38,636 bases of DNA, taken from the NCBI GenBank assembly GCA_964423505.1, contig CAYREX010000021.1:1-38636 (forward strand), read 5' to 3'. The DNA is from CAYREX01 sp964423505 (GTDB lineage: Bacteria; Fermentibacterota; Fermentibacteria; Fermentibacterales; JCC-6). The notes beneath the pieces are model-generated. The model saw only the letters and a program-made list of their open reading frames with translations. It did not search any database and was not told the origin of the DNA. Below are positions 1-7,075 of this stretch, piece by piece; the first letter of the stretch is position 1; every line of letters begins with the position of its first letter. Position numbers and translations under genes: made by a program.

Positions 1-194
1 GGGAGTGCAAGAACGCGGTGCTACTTGCTGCAGGGACCGGGTTCCTCTCTGCAGCCTCCGGCTTCATGCGTCATACCGTCGGACGCCCTCGTGTGCTTGC
101 TCTGAGCGAGCGCAGAGCGCTGAAGTGAACCCCGTCGGGGTCGCCAGCAGCTTCAGTTCTTCGGTTCCAGGGCACTTCGCGGGTGGAGGAGCAA

Positions 195-1052
195 TCAGAG
201 GTAATCCTCTATCCCATCTCCACCGGGTGCCAGGTTCCAGTACCCGGTGCCGCCTATCCTGACGTATGGGACCACGCATTCGGCCCAGCCACGGTCCTCG
301 CTCCAGCGGGGGTCGTAGTCGGATAGGGGCAGCCTGAGGGTAAACGCCGGGCTCAACTCCAGATGGATCTCCTCGCCGCCCTGGATGACGTACTCGGAGA
401 GGTAGGAGCCGTAAGTCTCGACCACCGTCCCGCCGCGCAGGTAGACCACGGAGTCCGCCTCCAGGACCAGATGGCCTCCGTCGAGCCGCCAGCTTCCCGA
501 CAGCCTCAGCAGCCTGTCGGCTCCGTCGTATCCTGAGCGGAGGTAGACGAAGCCGCCTTCCGGCATGAGCGCGTATCTCCCCGAGTAGTTTGCCACGGGA
601 GCGCTGCCGGCGTGCCAGAGGCCCGCGAGGTCCGACTCGCCTGGTACGCCGGGCGCCACCGAGTCGAGCATGCTCCGGTAGAGCTCCACGAGCTGGAGGT
701 TCCAGAGATCGGTTTCGTCCAGCAGGTGCTCCACATCCTCCGTATCTGCCTCGTACCAGTCGAAACGCTCGAAGTGGCCCCGGAGGGAGTCGTCCGTGAA
801 GGAGAGCCCGTGCCGGGCCTGTATGAAGCTTCCCAGCAGAGCAAGCTCGCCCGGTGACAGCGACGCGACCTGCAGATCGCCAAGGCGGCGTGAGAGATGC
901 TCGATCTCTCCTTCGTGGACCACCATCTGCGCGGCGAAGAGGTCGATGGGGATGCTGCCTTCTCCCCGGCGGACCAGGCGGTCCACCCGACCTCTCTCGA
1001 AGGTCATCTGGGCCACCAGGCAGGATACGAGAGCAAGCTGGACGGCATGCAT
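195..1052 (-). CDS. Secreted YARHG-domain protein
   Basis: 285 aa. The start at 1052 has a GGAGGAG ribosome site about 5-8 bases upstream. Residues 1-15 are a short hydrophobic leader ending in AQ, so export is likely. Residues about 70-128 match the YARHG domain: QARHGLSF, then HFERFDWYEAD, then a helical segment with D.WNLQLVELYRSM. YARHG is a small extracellular domain of unknown function found in Gram-negative and Gram-positive surface proteins. Residues about 145-285 are beta-rich and look like a lipocalin-like or 'value-reporting' sheet domain (GRYALMPEGGFVYLRSGY, GSWRLDGGHLVL), which I cannot name with confidence. It stands alone on the minus strand, with a divergent TPR gene 278 bases away. 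The YARHG call is fairly firm; the function is unknown. Confidence 0.75.
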   Translation of the reverse strand: MHAVQLALVSCLVAQMTFERGRVDRLVRRGEGSIPIDLFAAQMVVHEGEIEHLSRRLGDLQVASLSPGELALLGSFIQARHGLSFTDDSLRGHFERFDWYEADTEDVEHLLDETDLWNLQLVELYRSMLDSVAPGVPGESDLAGLWHAGSAPVANYSGRYALMPEGGFVYLRSGYDGADRLLRLSGSWRLDGGHLVLEADSVVYLRGGTVVETYGSYLSEYVIQGGEEIHLELSPAFTLRLPLSDYDPRWSEDRGWAECVVPYVRIGGTGYWNLAPGGDGIEDYL

Positions 1053-1202
1053 TCGTCTCTCCTCCCGTCAGAGGGTCACGTCGCCGGTAGGGCTACTTCG
1101 ATGGACGATTGCCGGCTGGTACGAGGGCTGTCAATCGGCGGGAGGGAGGCCGGGATGGAAGGGGAGGAGCTCTGACCGTGGCCCCCGCGGGTATGCCCAG
1201 GC

Positions 1203-1232
1203 TTGCACGCCCCGCAGCGGTGTCGCTAGAAT
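1203..1232 (+). promoter_or_regulatory. Candidate sigma70-type promoter for the TPR gene
   Basis: TTGCAC (1203-1208), an 18-base spacer and TAGAAT (1227-1232). It lies about 100 bases before the TPR gene start at 1331. The same TTGCAC -35 box recurs at 3803. No experimental support. Confidence 0.35.
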
Positions 1233-1330
1233 CCTGACCGGAGGCCACTCCCGCCGGGTCGGGTGCCAGCAGCCTCCGCTTCCTGCCGTATGGACTTCAT
1301 GCGTGGGTTGATTACCGGAAGGCGGTCGGT

Positions 1331-2575
1331 ATGAAGCTGTTACTCACCGTGCTCTCGGTCCTGGTCCTCTACACCCTGGAACCGGGCACGCTGCGCGACG
1401 CCAGCGTATCCGTGAACTACCTCCCCCCGGGAACCGACCTGGACAGCGCCCTGGCGGCCGCTGGCGAGTCGCTGCTCGTGCGGCCGGATGATGCGGGGCA
1501 CCTCATGAGCAGGGCGGAGGTGCTAATGGCAATGGAGCGGTTCACCGAAGCCCTGCCGGACGCGGAGAGAGCCGTGGAGCTCGCCCCGGAGGACGCCGAG
1601 TACAGGATGACCCTCGCAGCGCTCTACATGATGACCGGAGACGGGGAGTCCTTCTTCTCAGAGACGTCCGCAGCGCTGGAGCTGGCGCCGGACTCCACGA
1701 ACTACCACCGTCTGCATCTCCTTGCCGGCGCCGGTCTCGGGCTCTACGACGAGGCGATGAGATCCTGCGAGGCTCTCATCGAGCGCTACCCGGACGAGGC
1801 CTACGGCTACAACGCCCTCGGCTGCATACAGTCCTACGCGGGCAGCGCCGATGAAGCTGTTGCGAACCTCCGCACGGCCACCGAGCTGGCTCCGGACTCG
1901 GCGGACTACTACTACGACCTGGGGCATACATACCACTTCGTGCTCTGGCAGCTCGACCAGGCTTACTACTACTACAGCAGGGCGCTGCAGCTCGATCCGG
2001 ACCTGGTACCGGCACTCGCCATGAGGGCCTACGTGCTCACCGAGCCGGGCTTCCTCGAGCCGGAGCTGGCAAGGGCGGACATCGAGAGGGCCGTGGAGCT
2101 CTCACCCGGAGACCCCCAGGTGTACAGGTACAGGGCCGCCGTGAGCAGAGCCCTGGGTGACACCGCAGCCGCGATTGCCGACATGGACATGGCGGTGCGG
2201 CTGGCGCCCGAGGACAGGGAGGTGGTCCATGCCAGGGGCATATACCACATGGAGAACGGCGACTACGACCTGGCCATGGAGGACTACGGGAGGGCCCTCG
2301 AGCTGGACCCTGAGTACGGACACGTCTACATGAACATCGCTTCGGTGCATATGCACAGGAATCAAGCAGACTCGGCGATGGCGGCCTACGACGAATGGCT
2401 GCGGCTGGAGCCGGAGCAGGCAAAGGCGTACGTCCTGAGGGGGGAGCTGAGAGCAATGACCGGCGACTACGAGGGGGCGGAGCAGGACCTGCTGCATGGT
2501 CTAGGGCTGACCGACGACCCCATGGTCACCGCGGAGGCGCAGTTCTGGCTGGAGCAGCTCGGAAGGCTCCCCTGA
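1331..2575 (+). CDS. Secreted tetratricopeptide-repeat protein
   Basis: 414 aa. Residues 1 to about 18 form a signal peptide (MKLLLTVLSVLVLYTL). Almost all the rest, from about residue 45 to 410, consists of roughly ten tandem TPR units of 34 residues with the usual W/L-G-Y-A-P spacing. Examples are EALPDAERAVELAPEDAEY, EAVANLRTATELAPDSADY and LAMEDYGRALELDPEYGH. TPR arrays are protein-protein interaction scaffolds. With an export signal and no membrane anchor, this one would act in the periplasm or be associated with the outer membrane. No enzymatic domain is fused to it. The ribosome site is weak (GGAAGG about 10 bases upstream of ATG). It is followed by a hairpin at 2629-2643 that could end its transcript. 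The partner is unknown. Confidence 0.85.
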   Translation: MKLLLTVLSVLVLYTLEPGTLRDASVSVNYLPPGTDLDSALAAAGESLLVRPDDAGHLMSRAEVLMAMERFTEALPDAERAVELAPEDAEYRMTLAALYMMTGDGESFFSETSAALELAPDSTNYHRLHLLAGAGLGLYDEAMRSCEALIERYPDEAYGYNALGCIQSYAGSADEAVANLRTATELAPDSADYYYDLGHTYHFVLWQLDQAYYYYSRALQLDPDLVPALAMRAYVLTEPGFLEPELARADIERAVELSPGDPQVYRYRAAVSRALGDTAAAIADMDMAVRLAPEDREVVHARGIYHMENGDYDLAMEDYGRALELDPEYGHVYMNIASVHMHRNQADSAMAAYDEWLRLEPEQAKAYVLRGELRAMTGDYEGAEQDLLHGLGLTDDPMVTAEAQFWLEQLGRLP

Positions 2576-2628
2576 GCTTCCCCGGGAAGGTGGCTGGCTC
2601 CGGAGCTCCCGGCCGCAGACGAAAGAAG

Positions 2629-2643
2629 GAGCCCTCGGGGCTC
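2629..2643 (+). terminator. Possible terminator hairpin after the TPR gene
   Basis: GAGCCC-TCG-GGGCTC makes a perfect 6-bp stem with a 3-base loop 54 bases after the TPR stop. It is preceded by GAAAGAA and followed by a poor T tract (TCGGTGGTTCGTT). The rest of 2576-3061 holds no convincing gene, only two competing short ORFs within 2701-2882 (see findings). Confidence 0.4.
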
Positions 2644-3061
2644 TCGGTGGTTCGTTGTGGGGCCATTCGGGCTCTTCCTTGCGAGACTGACGCAGCCGAC
2701 GTGAGCCGGTCTAGGAGGCTAGAGACATGCGTGGACGGGGTCCATCCAAGGGTACGGGAGCTCCTGCTGGAGGGCAGTGGGCTCATAGAGGGCCTTCGCA
2801 GGGACATGATGACCAGCACGGAGGACTAGATCCTCCGGCTCTCCTCTCTACCGGACTCCCGATAGTGTTGCAGGCTGGGTGAGGGCGGTCCCGGAGTCGC
2901 CCCGCAGCATCAGCTTCCGGTCCAGTAGCCGCTGCCCGGGAAACCGGTACAGCGTCGTGGCGGTCCTTAACCGACTTGACGGAGCCTGCTTACCTGTGAA
3001 TGGATATCATTGAGGTGCTTGGATTTCGTACTCGTTCTACGGAGTCACTGGGAGGTAGGAA

Positions 3062-3769
3062 ATGAGCAGGATGGCGGCTGCGGTGCTCGCCCTTGCGCTG
3101 GCCGGAGCGGCTACGGCCTCGGAAACCGACCCGGCCGGAGGATGTCCCGGCCACCCGACCCCGGGGGGGACCACGGGAGCGGAGGGCCTCACCGGCTACA
3201 CGGATCACGCGGTCTGGCTGGCGGCGGCCGGGACGACGACCCTGATAGACTTCGAGGGCTTCACGAGCGGTACGGTGATTACCGACCAGCTCGCCGACTA
3301 CGGCATAGCCATGGTCTCGGGAGAGTCCGGCTCGGGCGTGCCCATCGACCAGATAGTACTCTCCTCCGGCAGCCTGCCCTTTCCGATGTTCGTGGCGGGC
3401 ACGCTCCCGACCGAGCCGAACTTCATGAGCAACGACATGACCTCCCCCTACTACGCCACCGGCAGGATGACCCTCGAGCTCTCGGGCGAGGCGACGGCCC
3501 TGGGGCTCTACGTGACTGACCAGTCGCCGCTCGGCGACTTCTCCTTCGAGCTCTGGAGCGGCTCAACCAACCTCGGCACCGTGACGGTCCCCCCCAGGAC
3601 GCTGCCCGACTCCTTCGCCGGGGTGATCAGCGACGACCCCTTCGACAGGGCTGTCATCAGCTCCACCAACACCGGGGACTCCTGGGGCATGGACAACCTG
3701 GAGCTCAACGATGCAGCGGCCCTGGAGGAGGGCACATGGGGAGCAATCAAGTCCTCGGTCGGTTGCTGA
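3062..3769 (+). CDS. Secreted 'FEGF'-type beta-sandwich protein
   Basis: 235 aa. The start is fixed by GGAGG 6 bases before ATG. Residues 1 to about 19 are a signal peptide (MSRMAAAVLALALAGAATA). The body contains LIDFEGFTSGTVITDQLADYG..., then TGRMTLELSGEATALGLYVTD and DRAVISSTNTGDSWGMDNLEL. This layout is common in extracellular proteins that often carry PEP-CTERM tags, and is predicted to be a jelly-roll or beta-sandwich fold. No PEP-CTERM tripartite tail (motif, hydrophobic helix, basic end) is present. Instead the protein ends in a short tail, EEGTWGAIKSSVGC, with a terminal Cys. The gene is flanked by non-coding sequence on both sides. The fold assignment is by pattern only and the ligand is unknown. 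Confidence 0.7.
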   Translation: MSRMAAAVLALALAGAATASETDPAGGCPGHPTPGGTTGAEGLTGYTDHAVWLAAAGTTTLIDFEGFTSGTVITDQLADYGIAMVSGESGSGVPIDQIVLSSGSLPFPMFVAGTLPTEPNFMSNDMTSPYYATGRMTLELSGEATALGLYVTDQSPLGDFSFELWSGSTNLGTVTVPPRTLPDSFAGVISDDPFDRAVISSTNTGDSWGMDNLELNDAAALEEGTWGAIKSSVGC

Positions 3770-3802
3770 CGTCTCTTTCTGCCCCGCCGTCCGGGGAGGC
3801 AG

Positions 3803-3831
3803 TTGCACCCGCTCCCCTGCGTACGTATAGT
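3803..3831 (+). promoter_or_regulatory. Likely sigma70-type promoter for the RRM gene
   Basis: TTGCAC (3803-3808), a 17-base spacer and TATAGT (3826-3831). Predicted transcription starts near 3838, giving a leader of about 85 bases before the ATG at 3924. Leaders of that size are typical of cold-responsive RNA-binding protein genes, but no specific regulatory element was recognised. Confidence 0.55.
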
Positions 3832-3923
3832 CCGTCGCCGGTCGATGTCGGCCGCCCGAAGCCGCACGTGTGCCATGGTGCAGGAGTCGGTACGGATGAC
3901 ATGGCACGTCTATGGAGGAACGA

Positions 3924-4229
3924 ATGGACATCTATGTGGGCAACCTGCCCTACGCGGTCGACGACGACCAGCTGAGGGAGCTCTTCGAGGATTACGGCAA
4001 CGTGGCCTCGGCGAGGGTTATAGTCGACAGGGGCTCCGGCAGGTCGAAGGGCTTCGGCTTCGTCGAGATGCCGGAGGACGAAGAGGCCAACGCGGCCATC
4101 GAAGCGCTCGACGAGTTCGAGGTGATGGGCCGCAGGCTCCGCGTGAACGAGTCCCAGCCCAAGAGCCGCAGGGGCGGCGAGGGCGGCAGGAGAGAGGGCG
4201 GGCGGGGAAACCGCGGCAACCGCTGGTAG
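3924..4229 (+). CDS. RNA-recognition-motif (RRM) RNA-binding protein with RGG-like tail
   Basis: 101 aa from the preferred start at 3924, where GGAGG lies 5 bases upstream. An ATG at 3912 overlaps that ribosome site and is less likely. Residues 1 to about 78 form one RRM: RNP2 is IYVGNL near the N terminus, and RNP1 is KGFGFVEM, with the aromatic residues that stack on RNA bases. The last ~25 residues are Gly/Arg-rich (SRRGGEGGRREGGRGNRGNRW), like the RGG tails of cyanobacterial Rbp and plant glycine-rich proteins. Members of this family bind single-stranded RNA, often as chaperones in the cold, in the cytoplasm. It is a single-gene unit with its own promoter and terminator. Confidence 0.92.
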   Translation: MDIYVGNLPYAVDDDQLRELFEDYGNVASARVIVDRGSGRSKGFGFVEMPEDEEANAAIEALDEFEVMGRRLRVNESQPKSRRGGEGGRREGGRGNRGNRW

Positions 4230-4253
4230 TCCCGCATACGGTTCGGTCAGTGC

Positions 4254-4285
4254 GAGCGCCGGGGTCACCCCGGCGCTCTTGCTGT
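4254..4285 (+). terminator. Rho-independent-type terminator after the RRM gene
   Basis: A perfect 11-bp inverted repeat, GAGCGCCGGGG-TCA-CCCCGGCGCTC (4254-4278), is followed by TTGCTGTT. It lies 24 bases after the stop codon. Being symmetric, it could also help separate the convergent sulfotransferase transcript. Confidence 0.7.
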
Positions 4286-4396
4286 TCAGCGCGGGCTCTG
4301 CAACGCTGCCTTGCTGGTTGACCTCGCTCCCTGCCGCCGTCTCCGACCATGCAGTCGCACCGGTGGCGGAGACTGCACCGGAAAGCCGGGGAGCGG

Positions 4397-5233
4397 CTAA
4401 CGCTGGAAGCGGGTGCCCTCCAGGGCCTCTGCGACCTCGTCGTAGTTCTCGATTATCTCGCGGAGGGGGGAGCGGTTCATCCGCAGCAGGGGTGGAGGCT
4501 CCACGTCCGCCGGCTCCAGACCAAGGAAGCGCAACAGGTCCTCGCGGGTCCGGTCGGCATCCTCTCCGAAGAACCCCTCGTAGGATATCTCGTGGTACCG
4601 GCCCCCCTCGAACCTGCGACGCATGGCTATCCTGGCGTCGTCTATCCTGCGGAGGCGCATCAGGGTCTCCTCCGGGTCGAGACGGACGGTCACCCTCTCC
4701 AGGCGGTCGGTGGAGTGGAACCTGCCCCTGGCCACGGCCGTCCTCCTGGAGACGTGCTGAGCCAGTGTGTCCATGCGGACCAGGTGGACGACCCTGACCG
4801 GCTCCCCCTCGAGCCAGTCGCCCAGGTAGGAGAAGTCCCGAAGGTGGGTGTAGCCCAGCTTGAAGCCGACGGCGGCGGCCGGCGGCTCCTCCGTCCTCGG
4901 CTGGTAGTCGTTCCAGGTCTCCATGTCGGTCCATGGTGCGCTGTGGTCCGGGTCCCGGAAGAGGCTGCGGAGGAAGCCCCGGGTAAGGGACCGGAGCGGG
5001 ATGTTCCATCGTCGGCGGGAGAGGCGCCTGTGTCCGAAGAGAGCGAACACGAGCCGCCCGGCCGGATTGGCGCGGCAGTAATGCATGAAGCCGTCCATGG
5101 CTCCGTAGTCCCTCAGGAAGACCTCGCCGTGGCAGCGTATGAGAGGGTGGGAGTTGAGCCACAGCCGGACGTAGGTGGAGCCGGTCCTGCCGCTTGTCAG
5201 TACGACGAAAGGCACCGTTTCACCAGGCATCAT
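4397..5233 (-). CDS. Sulfotransferase family protein
   Basis: 278 aa. The N terminus has the 5'-phosphosulfate-binding loop of PAPS-dependent sulfotransferases, FVVLTSGRTGSTYVRLWLNS (about residues 8-27). The 3'-phosphate region follows at RVVHLVRMDTLAQHVSR (about 145-165). The tail TREDLLRFLGLE is also typical of the family. The product would transfer sulfate from PAPS to a carbohydrate, lipid or other acceptor in the cytoplasm. The acceptor cannot be told from sequence, though surface glycans are plausible given the locus at 15-34 kb. The start has GGGAGGGGG just upstream; ATG at 5230 is an alternative. It is a single gene on the minus strand with a candidate promoter at 5253-5280. Confidence 0.85.
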   Translation of the reverse strand: MMPGETVPFVVLTSGRTGSTYVRLWLNSHPLIRCHGEVFLRDYGAMDGFMHYCRANPAGRLVFALFGHRRLSRRRWNIPLRSLTRGFLRSLFRDPDHSAPWTDMETWNDYQPRTEEPPAAAVGFKLGYTHLRDFSYLGDWLEGEPVRVVHLVRMDTLAQHVSRRTAVARGRFHSTDRLERVTVRLDPEETLMRLRRIDDARIAMRRRFEGGRYHEISYEGFFGEDADRTREDLLRFLGLEPADVEPPPLLRMNRSPLREIIENYDEVAEALEGTRFQR

Positions 5234-5252
5234 GGCCCCCTCCCGGGGGCGT

Positions 5253-5280
5253 AGATAAGCACCCGGTCGAGGCCCCGCAA
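5253..5280 (-). promoter_or_regulatory. Candidate promoter of the sulfotransferase gene
   Basis: Read on the minus strand: TTGCGG (5280-5275), a 16-base spacer and TTATCT (5258-5253). This would give a very short leader before the start at 5233. Confidence 0.35.
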
Positions 5281-5381
5281 CCCCGCGGGGTCCACCTCGG
5301 GCTCCTTCACCTTATATTACCGGTGCCTGGCCGATCCTGTGAACATCCGTGTCCAGCCCGAGCGAACCCGGAGGTACCGGG

Positions 5382-5852
5382 ATGCCGGAAGGCAGCGCCG
5401 CGCCAGCTGCCCGGTCGATATCTGCGACGAGCCTGATTCTGCTCCTGCTGCTCGCCGCACCCGCGATAACGGCAGAGGTCTCCCGCTTCGTGGCGGACGG
5501 GGCCGGAGGGACGGTGACCGACACGCTCACCGGAGCTGTCTGGATGGTCGGGCCGGACGCCAGGACCTGCTGGTACGAGGGGCAGGAGTGGGTGGACAGC
5601 CTGGGCGGGGATTGGCGTACCCCCACGCTGTCCGAGCTCCGGATGCTGTACGATACCGGCGTGGATACCTTCGACTGGGGCCCCTTCGAGAACGATGGCT
5701 GCTGGGTCTGGGCAGTGGAGGACAGCACCGGGAGCCCCGGCTGGGCCTTCATGTTCAGGAGCGGGATAGAGCGCTTCTACGATACCGTGCCCACCCGCTA
5801 CGCAAGGGCGTTCGCCGTGAGCTCCTCCGAGGCGGAGGCTGACTCGCTCTAG
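5382..5852 (+). CDS. Secreted DUF1566 (Lcl C-terminal)-like protein
   Basis: 156 aa from ATG 5382, which has GGAGGT six bases upstream. A GTG at 5349 would add 11 residues but lacks a ribosome site. Residues about 10-33 are a signal peptide (ISATSLILLLLLAAPAITA). The body follows the DUF1566/Lcl C-terminal layout: RFV.DGAGGTVTDTLTGAVWM, then TCWYEGQEWVDSLGGDWRTP, then TLSELRMLYD, and a C-terminal aromatic stretch ending in ARAFAVSSS. Proteins with this domain are extracellular, and some bind collagen or glycans (Legionella Lcl). A TATATT box at 5313-5318 could be a -10 element, but no clear -35 was seen. Domain call moderately firm; ligand unknown. Confidence 0.75.
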   Translation: MPEGSAAPAARSISATSLILLLLLAAPAITAEVSRFVADGAGGTVTDTLTGAVWMVGPDARTCWYEGQEWVDSLGGDWRTPTLSELRMLYDTGVDTFDWGPFENDGCWVWAVEDSTGSPGWAFMFRSGIERFYDTVPTRYARAFAVSSSEAEADSL

Positions 5853-5939
5853 TTGCCCCCCGCCCCCTCCATGCCTATCTTCCCCGCTGTAGCGGCCGTC
5901 CGTACGCGGCCGCCGACTCGAAACGGGAGGGACTGCGAA

Positions 5940-6383
5940 ATGAGGACTGCTTCCTGTCTTGCCATGATCGCGCTCGGAGCGGCTCTGGCCATCGGCCTGC
6001 CCTCGACGCCGGACGTGCCGGACGTCCCGGAGGTGCCCGAGGCTGACCTGGACATCGAGATACCCGGCCTTGAGATACTGGACGAGGTGAAGGTGGTGCT
6101 GGACGAGATAACCGCCGTCACCGACTCCCTGGTCTGGCTCGTGCCGGAGCTCTCCACCCTCGACGACCTCTCGCTGAAGCTGGAGGAGCTTCGCGATACC
6201 GACCCGGAGATAGCGGAGCTCGAGGCCGAGATAGAGGCCTTCAGGGCGGAGCTTGTGACCATGCGGGAGGAGCTCCAGTCCGTCTCCGACGAGCTGAGCG
6301 CCGAGCTGGGCGGCATCCGCAGCTCGGTGGACGAGTTCATGGCGGCAATCCCTGGCGGGGGCTCCTCGGCAGAGACGAGGTAG
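5940..6383 (+). CDS. Small secreted acidic coiled-coil protein
   Basis: 147 aa. The start is ATG 5940, with GGGAGG nine bases upstream. Residues 1 to about 20 are a signal peptide (MRTASCLAMIALGAALAIG). A short VPDVPEVPEAD proline/acid linker follows. Residues about 50-135 are a strongly acidic heptad-like helix (LSLKLEELRDTDPEIAEL, ELVTMREELQSVSDEL), predicted as a coiled coil. The tail is Gly/Ser-rich. No enzyme motif. It is likely a periplasmic or surface structural or spacer protein. Its TAG stop is in frame with the following lipoprotein ORF, which begins 3 bases later. Confidence 0.65.
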   Translation: MRTASCLAMIALGAALAIGLPSTPDVPDVPEVPEADLDIEIPGLEILDEVKVVLDEITAVTDSLVWLVPELSTLDDLSLKLEELRDTDPEIAELEAEIEAFRAELVTMREELQSVSDELSAELGGIRSSVDEFMAAIPGGGSSAETR

Positions 6384-6386
6384 GCC

Positions 6387-6890
6387 ATCCGCCGGTCGAA
6401 CGCAGGCGCCGCGGCTTCCGTCCGCGGCGCCCTCGCCGCGTCGATCACAGCCGTGCTACTCATCGGGGCCTCGTGCACCTACAGGGGCGGCATACCTGAG
6501 AACGCGGTGCTCTCCGAGACCACCGCGGTCATAAGGGGGGACCTGGGGTACCCCTCCGACTGGGTGCCTCCGATGGTCATCTACGCGGAGAACGTCCGCA
6601 CCGGGGAGGTGTTCACCGCAAGGACCCAGAGCTCGCCCTCGATACTGTCGTACGCCATCGAGGTGTCCGCCCCGGGCGAGTACGAGGTGTACGCCTGGAC
6701 CATCCGGGGCTACATGACCGACGAGAGCCTGGGAAGCTACCACTTCGGCGGGTCCGTGGCCGGCGGCGAGCCCGAGGTCGACATGTCGATGAGGCGGGTC
6801 TGCGTGGACTGCGGGCAGACCGTGGAGGGCGTGGATATCTACCACTTCGGCGACCTCCCGGAGCGGGTGCCCCGGCCTCCGGCGATGTAA
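6387..6890 (+). CDS. Putative lipoprotein with YPSD-type beta-sandwich domain; apparent AUC start
   Basis: About 168 aa if it starts at ATC 6387. The first standard start, GTG 6453, leaves only seven residues before the lipobox Cys. Reading from ATC gives a textbook lipoprotein signal: RRSN, then a hydrophobic GALAASITAVLLIGAS, then Cys30. GAGG lies six bases before the ATC. The body has GDLGYPSDWVPPMVIYAENV, then SYAIEVSAPGEYEVYAWTI, and a C-terminal CVDCGQTVEGVDIYHFGD. This is the 'YPSD..PP..VYA...TG' pattern of small carboxypeptidase-regulatory-like beta-sandwiches. The role is unknown. Other explanations are an ATG changed to ATC by error or mutation, or readthrough of the preceding TAG. 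Confidence 0.6.
   Translation: MRRSNAGAAASVRGALAASITAVLLIGASCTYRGGIPENAVLSETTAVIRGDLGYPSDWVPPMVIYAENVRTGEVFTARTQSSPSILSYAIEVSAPGEYEVYAWTIRGYMTDESLGSYHFGGSVAGGEPEVDMSMRRVCVDCGQTVEGVDIYHFGDLPERVPRPPAM
6405..6431 (+). other. Perfect 10-bp hairpin between two secreted-protein genes
   Basis: GGCGCCGCGG-cttccgt-CCGCGGCGCC, a perfect 10-bp stem with a 7-base loop starting 22 bases after the TAG at 6381-6383. It has no T tract. It could end or stabilise the upstream transcript, but it also lies inside the predicted signal-peptide codons of the next gene, where it would affect initiation or early translation. Confidence 0.5.
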
Positions 6891-6906
6891 GCGGCACCGA
6901 TGCCCG

Positions 6907-7075
6907 GGGCTCCGCTGCGTCAGCGTTGTTGACGGCTACCTGCGGGCGGAGCTGTCGCAGCTCGAAGGCGACCTCTCGGTGTCCGGTGTAGGCAATGGGC
7001 TCGAGCTGGCGCTGGACCCCGGGGCGGCTACCGCGTCGGTCTCCACGCTCGACGGGGAGATAGCGGTCAGTAGCC
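6907..7075 (+). pseudogene. Fragment of a DUF4097-like (adhesin-type beta-helix) gene
   Basis: One open frame reads CVSVVDGYLRAELSQLEGD, LSVSGVGNGLELALDPGA and ATASVSTLDGEIAVSS. This is the alternating strand pattern of the DUF4097 domain ('V.G.V.AEL..LEGD...GNG.....L......VSTLDG.I.VS'). There is no start codon or export signal in front of it. The frame then runs directly into the 3' end of the convergent dehydrogenase gene, where it loses all similarity. I read it as an internal piece left after a deletion or rearrangement. Codon choice matches the neighbours, so the loss may be recent. Confidence 0.55.

Noticed and set aside
99..138. Hairpins GCTCTG...CAGAGC (99-118) and CCCCG-TCGGGG near 130
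   Set aside because: Short stems without T tracts. Possible terminators of the minus-strand YARHG gene, but not distinguishable from chance in GC-rich sequence. Nothing else was seen in 1-194.
3901..3924. TGGCACG resembling a sigma54 -24 box before the RRM gene
   Set aside because: The required TTGC -12 element is absent at the correct spacing, and a good TTGCAC/TATAGT promoter is present upstream.
3747..5162. 471-codon open frame on the minus strand
   Set aside because: It is in another frame of the sulfotransferase gene and the RRM region, with low-complexity Pro/Arg/Gly product and no start signal. The sulfotransferase motifs decide the frame.
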